From Paraspadella gotoi (Eukaryota; Chaetognatha): 64,000 nucleotides of DNA. Below are positions 44,697-56,292 of the stretch, one piece after another. The stretch is taken from positions 3,157,436-3,221,435 of the forward strand of contig CM119270.1 of assembly GCA_051294375.1 (NCBI GenBank). Direction: 5' to 3'. Both the position numbers and the translations under genes were made by a program. Position 1 is the first letter of the stretch. Each line of letters opens with the position of its first letter. The notes under the pieces are model-generated. The model did not search any database. It was not told where the DNA came from and saw only the letters and a list, made by a program, of their open reading frames with translations.

Positions 44697-45123
44697 CCGG
44701 CTCGAGGGTCGAACCGTTTCATTTACAATAGCCCCCCTTTTTGATCAATGCTAGATTATATCAAAAAAAATGATTCGAATATAATAATTAATAATTAAAA
44801 AATAATCAAATATACCATCGCAGGTACGAAACTGAAAAAAAAAAAAAACAAACCAAAAGCTCGAAAAATATGCTACAATTTAAATCCTCAACCAGATTCT
44901 CTAAACTAATTACATACAATAATTAACATTAATTCCCAAATTGGAAGGAAAAAAAATTGAAACTTTGATGCGAATAGTAAGAAATTAAGACGAACGCCTA
45001 TCTTACAACGTCAAGGGTCGGGGGAACTTCCGGTCTTTCGAGCTAGCGTCTGCTATAAATTCATTATTAGTGGTAGGAGGAAGGAATTTCATTCTATTAC
45101 CAATCCTATTACCAATTCTATTA

Positions 45124-48100
45124 TCAATCCTCGTCTCCATTTTGATCGAGCAAATCCCATTTGGAAGCAGGGATCGAGTTCGTCATCAGCATCGGAATTG
45201 TCTCTCGTTTTTTATCCTCGTCCATCCGAGGTCGACCACGATGATGAAGCTCCTCTCTCCTCTCCTCCCTTCCTTCTCTTCCATCTCTCCTCTCCTCCCG
45301 ACTTTCCCTTCCCTCCCTCCTCTCTTCTCTCCTCTCTTCCCGCCGATCCTCCCTTCCTTCTCTCTTTTCTTCTTTGCTTTCCTTCCTTCCCTCCCGCTTG
45401 TCCTCCTTCCTCTCTTTTCTTTCCTCCCTTTTCTCCTCGTTCTTCCTCTCTTCCCTCCTCCGCTGCCTCCTTTCTTCCCTCTCGGTCTCCGATTCTTTCT
45501 CTCCGGTCCGCCCTTCCTCCCTTCGACTCCCGCCCCCCTTCTCCCTCTTCCTCTCGCCCTTCTCCTCCTTTCTCTCTCTCTTGGACTCCCTGTCCTTCTT
45601 CTTGGGCAAAAGACAGTCGTAGCGAATGGCGCCGGTGATGGCGCCGCGATAGCTGATGAAGAGCGCCAGCCTGGGTCCTCGCTCGGCCGTGTGTCGGAGC
45701 TTGAGATAATCCGAGCAGACCATGTCGACGACGACCTTGCGGATAATGAACTGCTCCACGTTGGATCGAAGGGACTCGTCGATCTTTTCCTTCTTGATGC
45801 TGACGTCGTCGAGGAACATCTCCCGTTTGTGGGATCCATCGTGGGTGGGGGCGTCGGGGACCTCGACCTCGAAGCGAAGGACCAGACCCACTTGAGACAC
45901 GTGGCGTCGAAAGATGGTCTCCACCGCCTCGCCCGTCACACGGGAGTCGAGCATCTCCAGCGCCTGCCACTCTTTCCGCTCGCCGACGATGAAGGCGAAG
46001 TCAGTCTTAAGGCGGTTCATGAGTCGAGCCACGCGGCGCTCGAACCCCACGGGATCCTCGAGAGCGTCGGCGAGGGCGTCGTCGCCCTCTTGGTAGCGAA
46101 GGTTGACGACGTTGACACGGACATTTTCCGGATGAATCGGGAATTCGCTTTCGAGAGACGATTTCTGAGAAATGGACGAGAATAATTCATCTTTTTATAA
46201 GCGTGCTGAATAGACCTTGCCATATATGAAAAGTTTTGAAATCAAAAAACGAGTATTGTGTAAAAGGTGCCCATACATCATATGAATTTTTTGAACATTT
46301 TTTTCCAAAAAAAAATTTACAGTAAATGCTGCCAACTTTGAAAAAAATGAAAAAAAATGGTAAAAAATGGACTTTTTGCTAAATATCTATAAAAGCTTTA
46401 TTGCTAGAGGGACGAAACCCAAACTATCTTGTAGAGCAGAAAAAATTGACTATGTTACATACCTCGCTTTATAAATTAAGTTGGTTTTTTACTAAGGAAA
46501 TTTTTTTTAAAAACCTATTGTTTTGGGCAATTTTTTGAATTAAAATTAAAAATGATATTTTTAACAATGTTTGTTAAATATTTTTGTAAAAAAAATTACG
46601 GCGAATTGAATAAAGAAATAATTGCCTTTGTTTTGCTGAAAGAATTTTTTAAAAAGATTATTGTAAAAAAGTTATAATTTTTTTTAAATTTAAAAAAAAT
46701 CACTTTTCTTAATAATTATTTTTATATTAATAGGTTTGAACTAGGCCGAAGGGAAAAAGGAATGCACTTTTCTCAGAGTAAATAAAAAAAATATTAAATT
46801 CTGATTTGACAATGGGTAACTTAATATTTTGTCCACCAGGTCATTAAAGTTTTTTTAAATTTTTATCATTTTATAATGGGATTATGACTTTTAAATAAGG
46901 TAGTTTTTAAATTTTTTTTCTATATTAAAGAAAAAAGAAAAATTGACAAAAGCGATTAAATGATTAAAAATTGATAAAATGAGACAAAAAAAGTAATAAT
47001 TAATGAAAGTTAAGCAACTGAAAGAAGAGTTGCTTGCTGCTTACCATCGAGAAAAAAAGTCATCATCTAGAGTGCCAAGGAAGAAAACTAGTTATTCTAT
47101 TTTTTTCATAAATTACCTTTGTCAAGCTAGTTCTCCAGAACTGAGTTGAATTATAATTTGTGTAAATATATTGCTTAATCAAAGGTTGTAAAAGACTTGG
47201 AAAAATATATTAAGCTTGCTTGATTAATTTAAGAATAGATCCGACTTGTTGATAAATTCATCAACTATAAAAGATATGAAATGAATAAAAATCAAAGATG
47301 AATTAAAAATTATATTTCAAAACTAAATCGACTATTTACAATAGACTTAATTATTAACTATAAATCATGAATAGATAACAAAAAGATAGAATAACTAGTT
47401 TTCTTTCTTTGGCACTCTAGATGATGACTTTTTTTTTCTCGATCGGTAAGCCGCAAGCAACTCTTTCTCTCAGTTGCTGAACTTTCATTAATTTTACTCT
47501 TTTTGTCTCATTTTATCAATTTTTAATCATTTAATCGCTTTTGTCAATTTTTCTTTTTCTTTTATATAGAAAAAAAATTAAAAAAACTACCTCATTTAAA
47601 AGTCATAATCCATTATAAAATGATAAAAATTTAAAAAAACTTTAATGACCTGGTGGACAAAATATTAAAGTTACCCATTGTCGAATCAGAATTTAATATT
47701 TTTTTATTTACTCTGAGAAAAGTGCATTCCCTTTTTCCCTTTCGCCTAGTTCAAACCTATTAAATAAAAATAATTATTAAGAAGTGATTTTTTTTTAATT
47801 TAAAAAAAATTATAACTTTTTAACCGATAATCCTTTTTTAAAAATTCTTTCAGCAAAACAAAGGCAATTATTTCTTTATTCAATTCGCCATAATTTTTTT
47901 TACAAAATATTTCACAACTTTGTTAAAAATATTCATTTTAAAAGTTTTTATCAAAAATTGCCCAAAACAATAGGTTTTAAAAAAATTTTTCTTAGTAAAA
48001 ACTAACTTAATTTATAATGCGAGGTATGTAACATAGTCAATTTTTTCTGCTCTACAAGATAGTTTGGGTTTCGTCCCTCTAGCAATAATGCTTTTAAAGA

Positions 48101-51024
48101 TATTTAGCAAAAAGTCCATTTTTTACCATTTTTTTCCATTTTTATCAAAGTTGGCAGCATTTACTGTAAATTTTTTTTTGAAAAAAAATGTTCAAAAAAT
48201 TCATATGATGTACGGGCACCTTTTACACAATACTCGTTTTTTGATTTTTCAAAACTTTTCATATATGGCAAGGTCTAGTGCTGAATTTTAAAAGATTTAA
48301 TGGCAAACTGAAAATAACAGTACAAAAGTAACATGATACAAACCTGGACTAAATCTTTGTAATAATAATAAAGGGTCTCCACCAAAGGTCCGGGTTCGGA
48401 AACGAGCAAAACTTGATTATCATCTTGACGAATGACCTTGAGATATTCGTTCCGGGTCAAACGGTCGATGATTTCCTACAAAAATGGATACAAGATGAAA
48501 ATAAGATGATATTACATCGACCAGAATTAAGTAATACAATCGAGTAAAATGTAGTTTCAAAATAACTTTTTACACGGCTTCGTCTTGCCTGAAAGAAAAT
48601 AGGCCTATTGAAATTGGTCATCGACTGTTCGCAGATCTTGGAGTGAATGACGACAGACGAACGACCCACGTAACAGTAGAACTTCTGCTCCTCGATGCTG
48701 TAACGCGCGCGCCACCGAGCGTTGCATTTTCTGAAGACGGAAAGGAGGGAAGATATGTCTTACTGATTAATGATATATTAATAACGATGAACATTGAACA
48801 TTTTTAACAGTTTTCAATTAAGCCGCTCACGTGAAAACATCGGAGAGGAACATTTCGCTGTCCCTCACGGCGAACTTGTGGACGTTCTCTTTGGTCATCT
48901 TCATGATCTCCGCGAGAAGACGTTCCTCCGGTTTGGCGTTGGCGGGGTCCACCTCCAGGCCGAGTTTCTCCGGCGCCGGGTCTTCCGAGCGACTCCGCCG
49001 CCTCTTCGACGGACTCTTGTGTCGCGAACGGCGCCGGCGGTGATGATGAGAGTCGGAGGACGACGCCGAGGGATCCTCGGCGCCCGGCGGCGGATCCGCC
49101 GCGGCGGAGGCGGCGGGCTGCGGCGTTGGAGCCCCGTAAGGAAGAACACCGGGGACGGACATCGAAGGAGGAGGAACGTTGGTCGGCGGAGGGTAGGGGA
49201 AACCCGGAGGTGGGTTAGGGTATCCATGATTAGGAGCGTAAGGGTTGGGAAAGCCGGGATAGCCGGGAAAACCGGCCGGATATCCGGGATAATTGGCATA
49301 GTAGGGTTGTCCCGGATAGTACTGGCCCGGAAAACCCGGCGGCGCGGCGAAGGGAGAAGGAAGTGCAGGGTTTAGTCCCGTTCCCCCTGCGGCGGCAGCA
49401 GCGGCTGCTGCGGCTGCTGCGGCCATGCCCGCGGTCGTCGGAGTCCACGCCGCCGGCGTTGGAGTGTAAGTGTAACCTGTGGTTGGGGGGGCGGTCGACG
49501 CCGCTTGAGTCACAGGAGCTGTCGCCATTGCTGCTGCTGCTGCTGCCGCCGCCGCCGCCGATGCCGACGACGACGACACCTCTTGTTCCGGCTGCTGTTG
49601 GGATCGACGAGCTTCGTCCTCTTCCTCTTCAGTCTTGGACGGCGTAGACGGATTCTGCGAAGAGACGTCCGCCGACTGCAAGGGTTTGGCCGACGGCTCC
49701 GCCGCCTTCATCTTGATGCAAAAGTGGAGGATGTGGCCCCTCTCCTTGCAGTAGTCGCAAACGGGCATGTCCTTGTTCGGGACGCGTCGCTCTTTGCACA
49801 AGAGGTCGTAACGAAAGCTGCCATCGACGGCGGCTTCGTAGGTCTCGAACAGCGACGCCTTGTGACCGCCGCTCCGACGCTCCCTCACGTGAAGATAGTC
49901 GCAAGAACGGACGGTCTCCACCAACTCGCGGAATCCCTCCATCTCGGCTTCTTGAGGGAGCTTGCCTTCACCGACGACCATTTGGATGTCGTCGAGGAAA
50001 AGGCGGAACACGTAGACACCGGCTTCGTTGTCGTAGTCCATGTCGAGTTTATACTGAAGGAGAAAAAGACAGTGAAATTGGGAAAGACAGGACTAAGTAC
50101 AAAGGAAAAAAGGAGGGAAAATGATTGTACTGAATGAATGATTTGAAAAAAAGAATGAATCAATCAATGAAATGAGAGAAAGATGTGTTTGTAAAAGAAA
50201 AAAGAGAGAGAGAGAGAGAGCGTACTCAGCCAACCTTAAAAGAAAAAAGAGAGAGAGAGAGAGAGAGTACTCAGCCAACCTTAAAAGAAAAAAGAGAGAG
50301 AGAGAGAGAGAGAGCGTACTCAGCCAACCTTAACTGCTTCGGCGCCGACGGCCATCATAGTAATGCTCTTGTATTCCGTTGTTTTGATGGGAGAGATCTT
50401 GATGCTCAACATGACCTCGGCGACCAATCTCGTTCGGTTACAAGCAATGGTGGAGGGAGAGAGATGCTTCACAGCCGGGGCGCACAAGACCTCGAACGAC
50501 TGCAGCGGAGGGACGATAAGCACCTCCTCGTCCTCGGCTTCCGCGCCTTTTCGGCGCTGGTGCTGCGCGGACGGCGCCGCTGTCTCGTCCTCTGAGTCAT
50601 GTCGCGCTCGCTTTCGGAAATCTCGAAAATCGTCGTCGTACAAATCGGGCGAACGGGAGGCGGCGCGGCCGAGACGCTCCTCTGTTTCGTGTCCCCTTTC
50701 TGAGTCGAGGTAGCGGCGGCGATCGTCCTCCAAGGTGTGACGAAGATCGATTCGATCGTCGTAAGAGACTCGGTCGTCGCCTATGCGTTCCTCTCGGCGG
50801 TCGTAACGTTCGTCATCGTCATAAAAGTCGTCTCGCCGAGACCGCGAGTGAGACGCCGAGGAGCGTCGCTTCGCCTCGTAGGCTGCGGCGTCGTCTTCCT
50901 CGTAACGATCCCGACGATGGGAGCTTCCGCCGCCGCCGCCATCGTCGTCTCCGAGTCCAAAAATATCGTCCTCAAAATCTTCAAAGGTCTCTTCCTCAGA
51001 GGGATGGAATCGAATGTGGGCCAT
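45124..51024 (-). CDS. Unrecognised 1077-residue charged protein with a repeated domain and a zinc knuckle
   Basis: Family not recognised. Five exons with consistent phases: 51024-50329, 50053-48831, 48730-48589, 48475-48344 and 46164-45124. Layout: acidic/Arg-Ser N-terminus (1-170); a domain to about residue 320 that includes FRLFLDDIQM and CDYLHVRERR...SLFETYEAAVDGSFRYDLL; a CCHC-like knuckle CDYCKERGHILHFC (about 328-341); Ala- and Pro/Gly/Tyr-rich low complexity; an SR/His segment; a compact region in exons 3-4 (CNARWRARYSIEEQKFYCYVG, VSEPGPLVETLYYYYKDL); then a second copy of the domain (residues about 850-915: FLDDVSI, CSDYLKLRHTAERGPRLALF, GAIRYDCLL); and a ~130-residue Arg/Glu/Lys-rich tail. 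Intron 3 uses a GC donor (CAG|GCAAGA). Intron 4 carries foldback element B. SR-type composition and a zinc knuckle suggest a nuclear RNA-related role; that is inference. Confidence 0.72.
46211..48277. mobile_element. Foldback DNA element B, 2.07 kb, with 8-bp target duplication, inside an intron
   Basis: Arms of about 0.89 kb (46211 to about 47103; about 47389 to 48277) are inverted copies with scattered differences around a ~285-bp loop. Termini TAGACCTTGCCATATATG and complement. Flanked by GTGCTGAA on both sides (46203-46210 and 48278-48285). The first five bases (TAGAC) are the same as in element A. No reading frame for a transposase. It fills most of intron 4 of the 1077-residue protein gene. 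Confidence 0.9.
50196..50335. repeat. Three-fold tandem repeat carrying a splice donor
   Basis: Unit of about 45-50 bp on the + strand: CAGCCAACCTTAAAAG followed by AAAAAAGAGAGAG... and CGTACT. In the transcript sense each unit gives AAG|GTTGGCTGAGTAC and a CT tract, so the exon 1 donor of the 1077-residue gene (at 50329) is present three times. Confidence 0.85.
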
Positions 51025-51234
51025 CGTCAACGATCGTGACAAAAGAAGAGACGAAATCGAATGTTTACTTTACGTTTAAACTTTGATCTATCGGGTGATT
51101 GACAAACGATAAAAAAATAAAAAAATAATACCTAAAATAATGCTAAAATGGGAACAACTAAAAATTTCAAAAGTTTCCTGGCAACAAATACCAATTGTAA
51201 ATTAAATGATTGAAACCGATTAGTATCAAAATAA

Positions 51235-52443
51235 TTAGCCAACCCCATGAAGGTTACCAGACACCGAGGGTTTTTCTTTCTTATCCAAAGCTGCTAAGAA
51301 TTCCAAGTTATCTCTAAAAGCTTCGGTCAACTGCGGAAATTCTGCGTTGAGCGCTTCGATTTGCTCTTCCTCGCTCGAGGCTTTCTGGATCTCGGGGGCC
51401 CCGCTGATGACGATTTTGACGTGGCCGTGCTCGTCCTGGTCCCGCTGCACGTGACAACGCACGCGCTTTCTCCGCTTAAAAACAAAGTAATGACCGTTTC
51501 GTTGACTGAAGCCGCCGATAAAGCAGGCCCGACGCGCCAGATCGGCAAAAGCCACATTCAACGCATCTTTCGTTCGCTCCTCATCGGTCAAAGGAGAAAG
51601 AGACGCGAAACGGTGAAGGGGGAACCAATGACCGTTTGCCACTGCACTCAAGGTAGGTATGCCTGTCGTCATCACGGGTTCGTTAGACAAGAAATTGACG
51701 AGCCATGGGGTCTTGTTAACGTCGTTCTGCAAAGCTCGAACGTCTCGGAGAATCAATGGAGACAGCTGTTCCCTGAAAATTATAAATATTGAAATTTAAT
51801 TTTATCAGAGAAAGAGCATTTAAATCAATACGGGTAACAGAAGGAAATACAGAAGAAAGAAAAAAAAGAGAACGCACTCTGCGGATCCATTGAGCCTTTC
51901 CAAGAACCCAGTTATGCTGTTGTTGCTGACGAACTGATAGCGCGCGTGGACGTCTTCAACGAGGTCGGAGGCGGCTGCGGTGGAGGCGGTGTTGATCTCG
52001 ATGAGGCGCATGATGGGGACGATGGACCCGACGTCGAAGTAAAAGAGGTCGTTGGGTCGACGAATTCCGCGGACAAGAATCGCCACGTGAATCCCGTCGT
52101 TCATTTGAGGCCCCGAAAGCGGGAAAGCCTTGATCAAGTGGGACTGGAAGCCCAAGGAGCGAAGAAACTCGTTCATGTATCCGTTATTGAACCCGCAGGA
52201 TCCGCCGGTCGAGTCATTCATCCCGGCCTCCAACTCGTCCATGGAGTAGTCGAGGAAAGGATTTCCCCTCTTCAGCCTCCGCGCCAAGTGAACCGTGTTG
52301 AAGGGGATGTTGAGGCGAAAAGCTCTGACGAGGTGATCGAGGAATTTGACGGGATCATTGCGGAGGAGATGTTCGGGCTCGACGAATTTGAGCTTGTCGA
52401 TGAGGAAGCGGCTCTGGGCCAGAGTCATCGACTTTAGCGCCAT
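51235..52443 (-). CDS. NAT: Arylamine N-acetyltransferase-like protein, 367 residues
   Basis: NAT enzymes transfer acetyl from acetyl-CoA to arylamines and hydrazines through a Cys-His-Asp triad. Two exons, phase 2: 52443-51878 and 51772-51235; exon 1 ends at a GTGCGT donor. The triad positions are visible: Cys in GGSCGFNNGYMNEFLRSLGF (family RGGxCxExN), His in DGIHVAILVRG, Asp in FYFDVGSI. The usual Glu after the Cys is replaced by Phe, so the signature is relaxed. Length exceeds the ~290 residues of vertebrate NAT through the C-terminal part, which lacks the known insertion. Substrate unknown. Spacing: 233 bp after the MYND-protein stop and 210 bp before the next gene. Confidence 0.75.
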
Positions 52444-52676
52444 TGTCAGTCAGATTCAGCGATTCAGCCGCCGATTAGTTCATTGTAAATTTATAATAAA
52501 TTCCTAGAAAAAAATAATATAAAATTAATATGTAATACAAAAGGCGTTTAAGTACTCGAAAAACTTTGGAAAGACGTTAGCTAATAAATCACAGTCTTTT
52601 GTAAATAATTGATAATGAAATTAGGGAGCATTTCAACTGTCATGCATAAAGAAATTGTGGTGAAGTTTTCGTTAAG

Positions 52677-54401
52677 TTACCAAGACTGAGCGGGCAGCAT
52701 TGGGTCGGTGATGAGAACAAGCTCGTCCTTACCACTTTCCATGAAGGCCCAAAAATAAGCCTTACTCTTACAGATGCCCTCTTTCTCGAGAATGGATCTC
52801 ACGTCCTCGGCATCCAAGGCTTGAGGATCCAAAAAACATTCCAAGCTGCGACTTTTGTTGTAGACGTAAAACTTTTCCGTCGGTGAAATTTTCGGCTCCG
52901 AAAGAAGGAGGCAACCGTTTTCGTCGCGCTTCTCCGTTTCATCCAGAGTGACCTTCGCTTGAATCTTGAGCACGAGGTTTCCTTCGGAGGCCGTCTCGGC
53001 GCAATGGGCGTCGTAAAGCCGCTTCATCATAATTTGGACCTCTTCTTTCTCTTCCTTCTTTCCTCCTCTGTCTCTACGACCCTTTTCTTTCGGAAAGCAA
53101 TGTTGCTTCATGAGCTTGGCCCGCAGATCGGGAATACAGAGGGTATAATTTTTATCTTGCACAATTTTAAGCCTCTTATGACTCTGGCGATAATATTTGC
53201 AGGTCTTCTTGTGATTCTTCCAATCTGCCTTTTGGCACTCTGCCCCGCAGTAATGCGAGACGCGACATCCGGAGCACCTGTTGAGTCCTTTGGTGACGCG
53301 ACACTTGGCGCAGGCGGCGCGCGGCTTCTCCGCGCAGAGGTGCTTGTGAAATACGGCTATAATCTCACGGAAGTTTTCGGCCAGGGAATAAGGGGTGCAC
53401 CCGTCGTTGTCCTTTACATTGGGATCTGCCCCGTGGGACAGCAAGACGTCTACCATCTCGACAGACTGGAACATGACGGCGTCGTGGAGAGCGACGGTAC
53501 CGTAAACGGATCTTAAGTCGGGGTCAGCGCCCTTCTTGAGAAGATAATCCGCCAGTTCCGGCTGAGGGGAGTGAGCGCCCGCGTACATGAGCGCAGTGTA
53601 GCCGGATTTGTCGCGGGCGTCGAGTCTGACTCCGTTGTCAAAGAGGAAATCGATAACACCTTTGTAGCGCTCGATCGTCTCCTCGGTCGTGCAGGTGGTG
53701 GTGACAGGCTTCAAACGTTGGATCCCGTGAATAGTCCAATGGACGATGGGGTTTTTGATTCGCCCGAATCTGTGGCTTTTCATATCGGGTTGCCAAATCT
53801 TTTTCAGTCCCTCCAGATCTCCAATCATCACCAGTTGAGCGAAATCAGGGAGAGAGAAAATATGGAGTTCGAGCCCGGCACGGTTCTGCTGATCCCTGGT
53901 GGTTCTGTCGCTGCCATCTAATCCCCTGACTGAGGGCCACACCTTATCCTCGCTACGAATCTCCCTCAATTTGGAAGGGAGAACTTCGTGATTGGGAATC
54001 ATCTTCAGGCCCAAAAGGACCGCCACCTCCGCTCTTCCGTACTGACCCAAACTATGTTCGGCCGAAAACAAACGCAAATATGCATCAGCGCAGATAGGAT
54101 TTAAAAGAATAGCGCGTCTCGCGTCATCGCGAGCCAGAACATAACAACCCTTTTCGCGGTGAACTGCAGAGCGACGGACGAGCGCGAGAATCAACGCGGC
54201 CGACGGCTCCGTCGCCGTCTCCACGACTTCCGTCAGGATCTTTAGCGCTCTGTCCAAATCGCAATTCTCGGCCGCGAGAGATGCCTCGCGGATCCTACGG
54301 TCGCTGGATGCGTCGACTTGAAGAGACGACGGGTAAGTGTACTTCTTTTGAATCGTCCTCACCCGGTCGAAGGTAAAGGATTCCACATCCGGGAATTCCA
54401 T
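52677..54401 (-). CDS. TPR / ankyrin / MYND zinc-finger protein, 574 residues, single coding exon
   Basis: Likely a scaffold or adaptor. Start ATG at 54401 (MEFPDVESFTF); an acceptor (GGTTTTCCAG) ends at 54442, 41 nt upstream, so the 5' UTR is spliced. Domains: TPR-like helices about 40-150 (DLDRALKILTEVVE, RSAVHREKGCYVLARDDARR, ICADAYLRLFSAEHSLGQY); ankyrin repeats about 265-365 (DKSGYTALMYAGA, LLKKGADPDLRSVYGTVALHDA, LLSHGADPNVKDNDGCTP); MYND finger about 385-425 with C-C-C-C-C-C-H-C order (CAKCRVTKGLNRCSGC, HYCGAECQKADWKNHKKTC). The C-terminal ~140 residues have no recognised domain. No SET domain, so not SMYD. ANKMY-type proteins share the ankyrin plus MYND parts but not the TPR part. Confidence 0.85.
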   Translation of the reverse strand: MEFPDVESFTFDRVRTIQKKYTYPSSLQVDASSDRRIREASLAAENCDLDRALKILTEVVETATEPSAALILALVRRSAVHREKGCYVLARDDARRAILLNPICADAYLRLFSAEHSLGQYGRAEVAVLLGLKMIPNHEVLPSKLREIRSEDKVWPSVRGLDGSDRTTRDQQNRAGLELHIFSLPDFAQLVMIGDLEGLKKIWQPDMKSHRFGRIKNPIVHWTIHGIQRLKPVTTTCTTEETIERYKGVIDFLFDNGVRLDARDKSGYTALMYAGAHSPQPELADYLLKKGADPDLRSVYGTVALHDAVMFQSVEMVDVLLSHGADPNVKDNDGCTPYSLAENFREIIAVFHKHLCAEKPRAACAKCRVTKGLNRCSGCRVSHYCGAECQKADWKNHKKTCKYYRQSHKRLKIVQDKNYTLCIPDLRAKLMKQHCFPKEKGRRDRGGKKEEKEEVQIMMKRLYDAHCAETASEGNLVLKIQAKVTLDETEKRDENGCLLLSEPKISPTEKFYVYNKSRSLECFLDPQALDAEDVRSILEKEGICKSKAYFWAFMESGKDELVLITDPMLPAQSW

Positions 54402-55309
54402 GTTAAGTATACGAGGACTGGAGAATAAGGGAACGCCGCGCCTGGAAAACCGAGGAATAAGAAAACCGAAGTGAATTGTAAGAATATAAAGTAGAGAGAA
54501 ATAAAGTAATAAATTTACAAAAACGGCCATCAAAAAGCGAATTAAAAACATTAAAAAACCATGAAAAAACATGAAAAAACATTTGAAAAAGTTCCAAGAT
54601 ATTAATCATTGACAGCAGTGGAGGTCGCCATGACAGAAGCGGAACAAAAAAAATTCAAAAGAAACAAAAGACAAACTGAATAAATGTCATAATATAAAAA
54701 CAATGATAAAAGACTGAATCATTAAATCATTAAATATCAATTTTAAATTGAATTATTATTGTTTTAAAATGATTCTTCATTTTAAATAAATACGACTGGT
54801 AGATGGTTTTGCGTGTTGCGTGATATATTTACAACTATATTTATGTTTTATGAAAAAATAATGTCAGCACTCAGCAGGTCCTAATCTAATGATTAAACTT
54901 AGCCATGCATGGATACTTCAATTACTAAATTTGAACTAGACGCAGAATGTGATTCGAGGTTGTCAATTTTTCAATACACGATGTAGATAATAGATATAAT
55001 ATTTTATAAGGACAATAATCTGTTCATCATAACGTGAAGGAATCTTTTTTCCAACTCTATGATCCATCTCATATTCTAGCATTATTTTTTTTTAAGTTGT
55101 TTTCTGGCGACTGAGTTCTTCTTCCTAGAGAGAATCTCCGCTTCTTATTTTTTTTTCTTCCTCGTCTTCCTTCCTCTCCTCTTCCCTAGTTCCCTCCTCC
55201 TCCTCCTCCTCCGCCCATAGAGCTCATGGACGAAAGCCGTCGCGTTGCACTTTTGCAACAAGAGAAGCAACAGCGAATCCGTGTGCTCGTTCGTCGCAGT
55301 CGTCGCCTG

Positions 55310-55344
<35 letters not shown>

Positions 55345-55989
55345 GGTTTCTTTACCAGATTTTTTTTTTATAATCGTTTCCTTTCCGCTTTTTTTTTTCA
55401 CGAGGCTTTTTTTTTCTCACCGAGGATGTTTTCCAGGTTTCAATCAGTGACTCGACACACATTTGCATAAATTCACGGTCGTCGCAGACTTTTTTTTTCG
55501 AATTTTCTTTTTCCTTCGACGGACGTCGTGACGCGGAGTACGAATATTTTGCTTCGAAAATGCCAAGACACGGTCGATTCTCGGAAAAGAGCGATGGGTT
55601 TTATTTTCTTCTGGCACTCTGCTCTAAAAACTGACTTTTTGGATTAAACCTTATTAATTTTTTTCATCTATTTCCAGTTGAAGCGTATTTTTCGATCGCC
55701 TTGAATAATCTTACGGTTGTAAAATGTACATATTAGTTTCGGCTGAATGACGGAAAACAATTATTAGCATTAAATATTGTGTGAAATCCTTTCTTTCGTT
55801 GTTTTGGATTGAGAAAAAGTTTTAATTAGAGTCAACAACGATTTATTGTGAGAGAGTGTACATGTTTAGACTTTAAATTCAGAATAGATTTAAATAAAAA
55901 AAATTCAAAAATAAATTAAACTGATTTTCGACTTTCTACTTCCTCGAACGCAGTTTAACTATCAAAACAATATTTCAATCAATAATTTT

Positions 55990-56037
55990 TGGATGTCACT
56001 CTCTGTCTCTCTCTCTCTCTCTCTCTTTCTCGTCTCT

Positions 56038-56114
<77 letters not shown>

Positions 56115-56243
56115 GTTTTCTTCTGACACCAGCGGAAAAAAAACCGAGGTGCGATTAGATTTAAATCCTCGACTTTCTTCTTTTTTCCTTCCAATCGGTT
56201 TGTCACTGATTGATCACGCAATCACCCAGTCACAAAGACTTCC

Positions 56244-56281
<38 letters not shown>

Positions 56282-56292
56282 TCTCTCTCTCT
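55990..56292. repeat. Two (CT)n tracts
   Basis: CT runs at about 56003-56111 and 56249-56292, the longest resolved one in the window. Confidence 0.95.

Noticed and set aside
45070-46185. 371-residue open frame on the + strand
   Set aside because: Antisense of the last exon of the 1077-residue gene; its Leu/Ser/Pro runs mirror the Arg/Glu/Lys tail.
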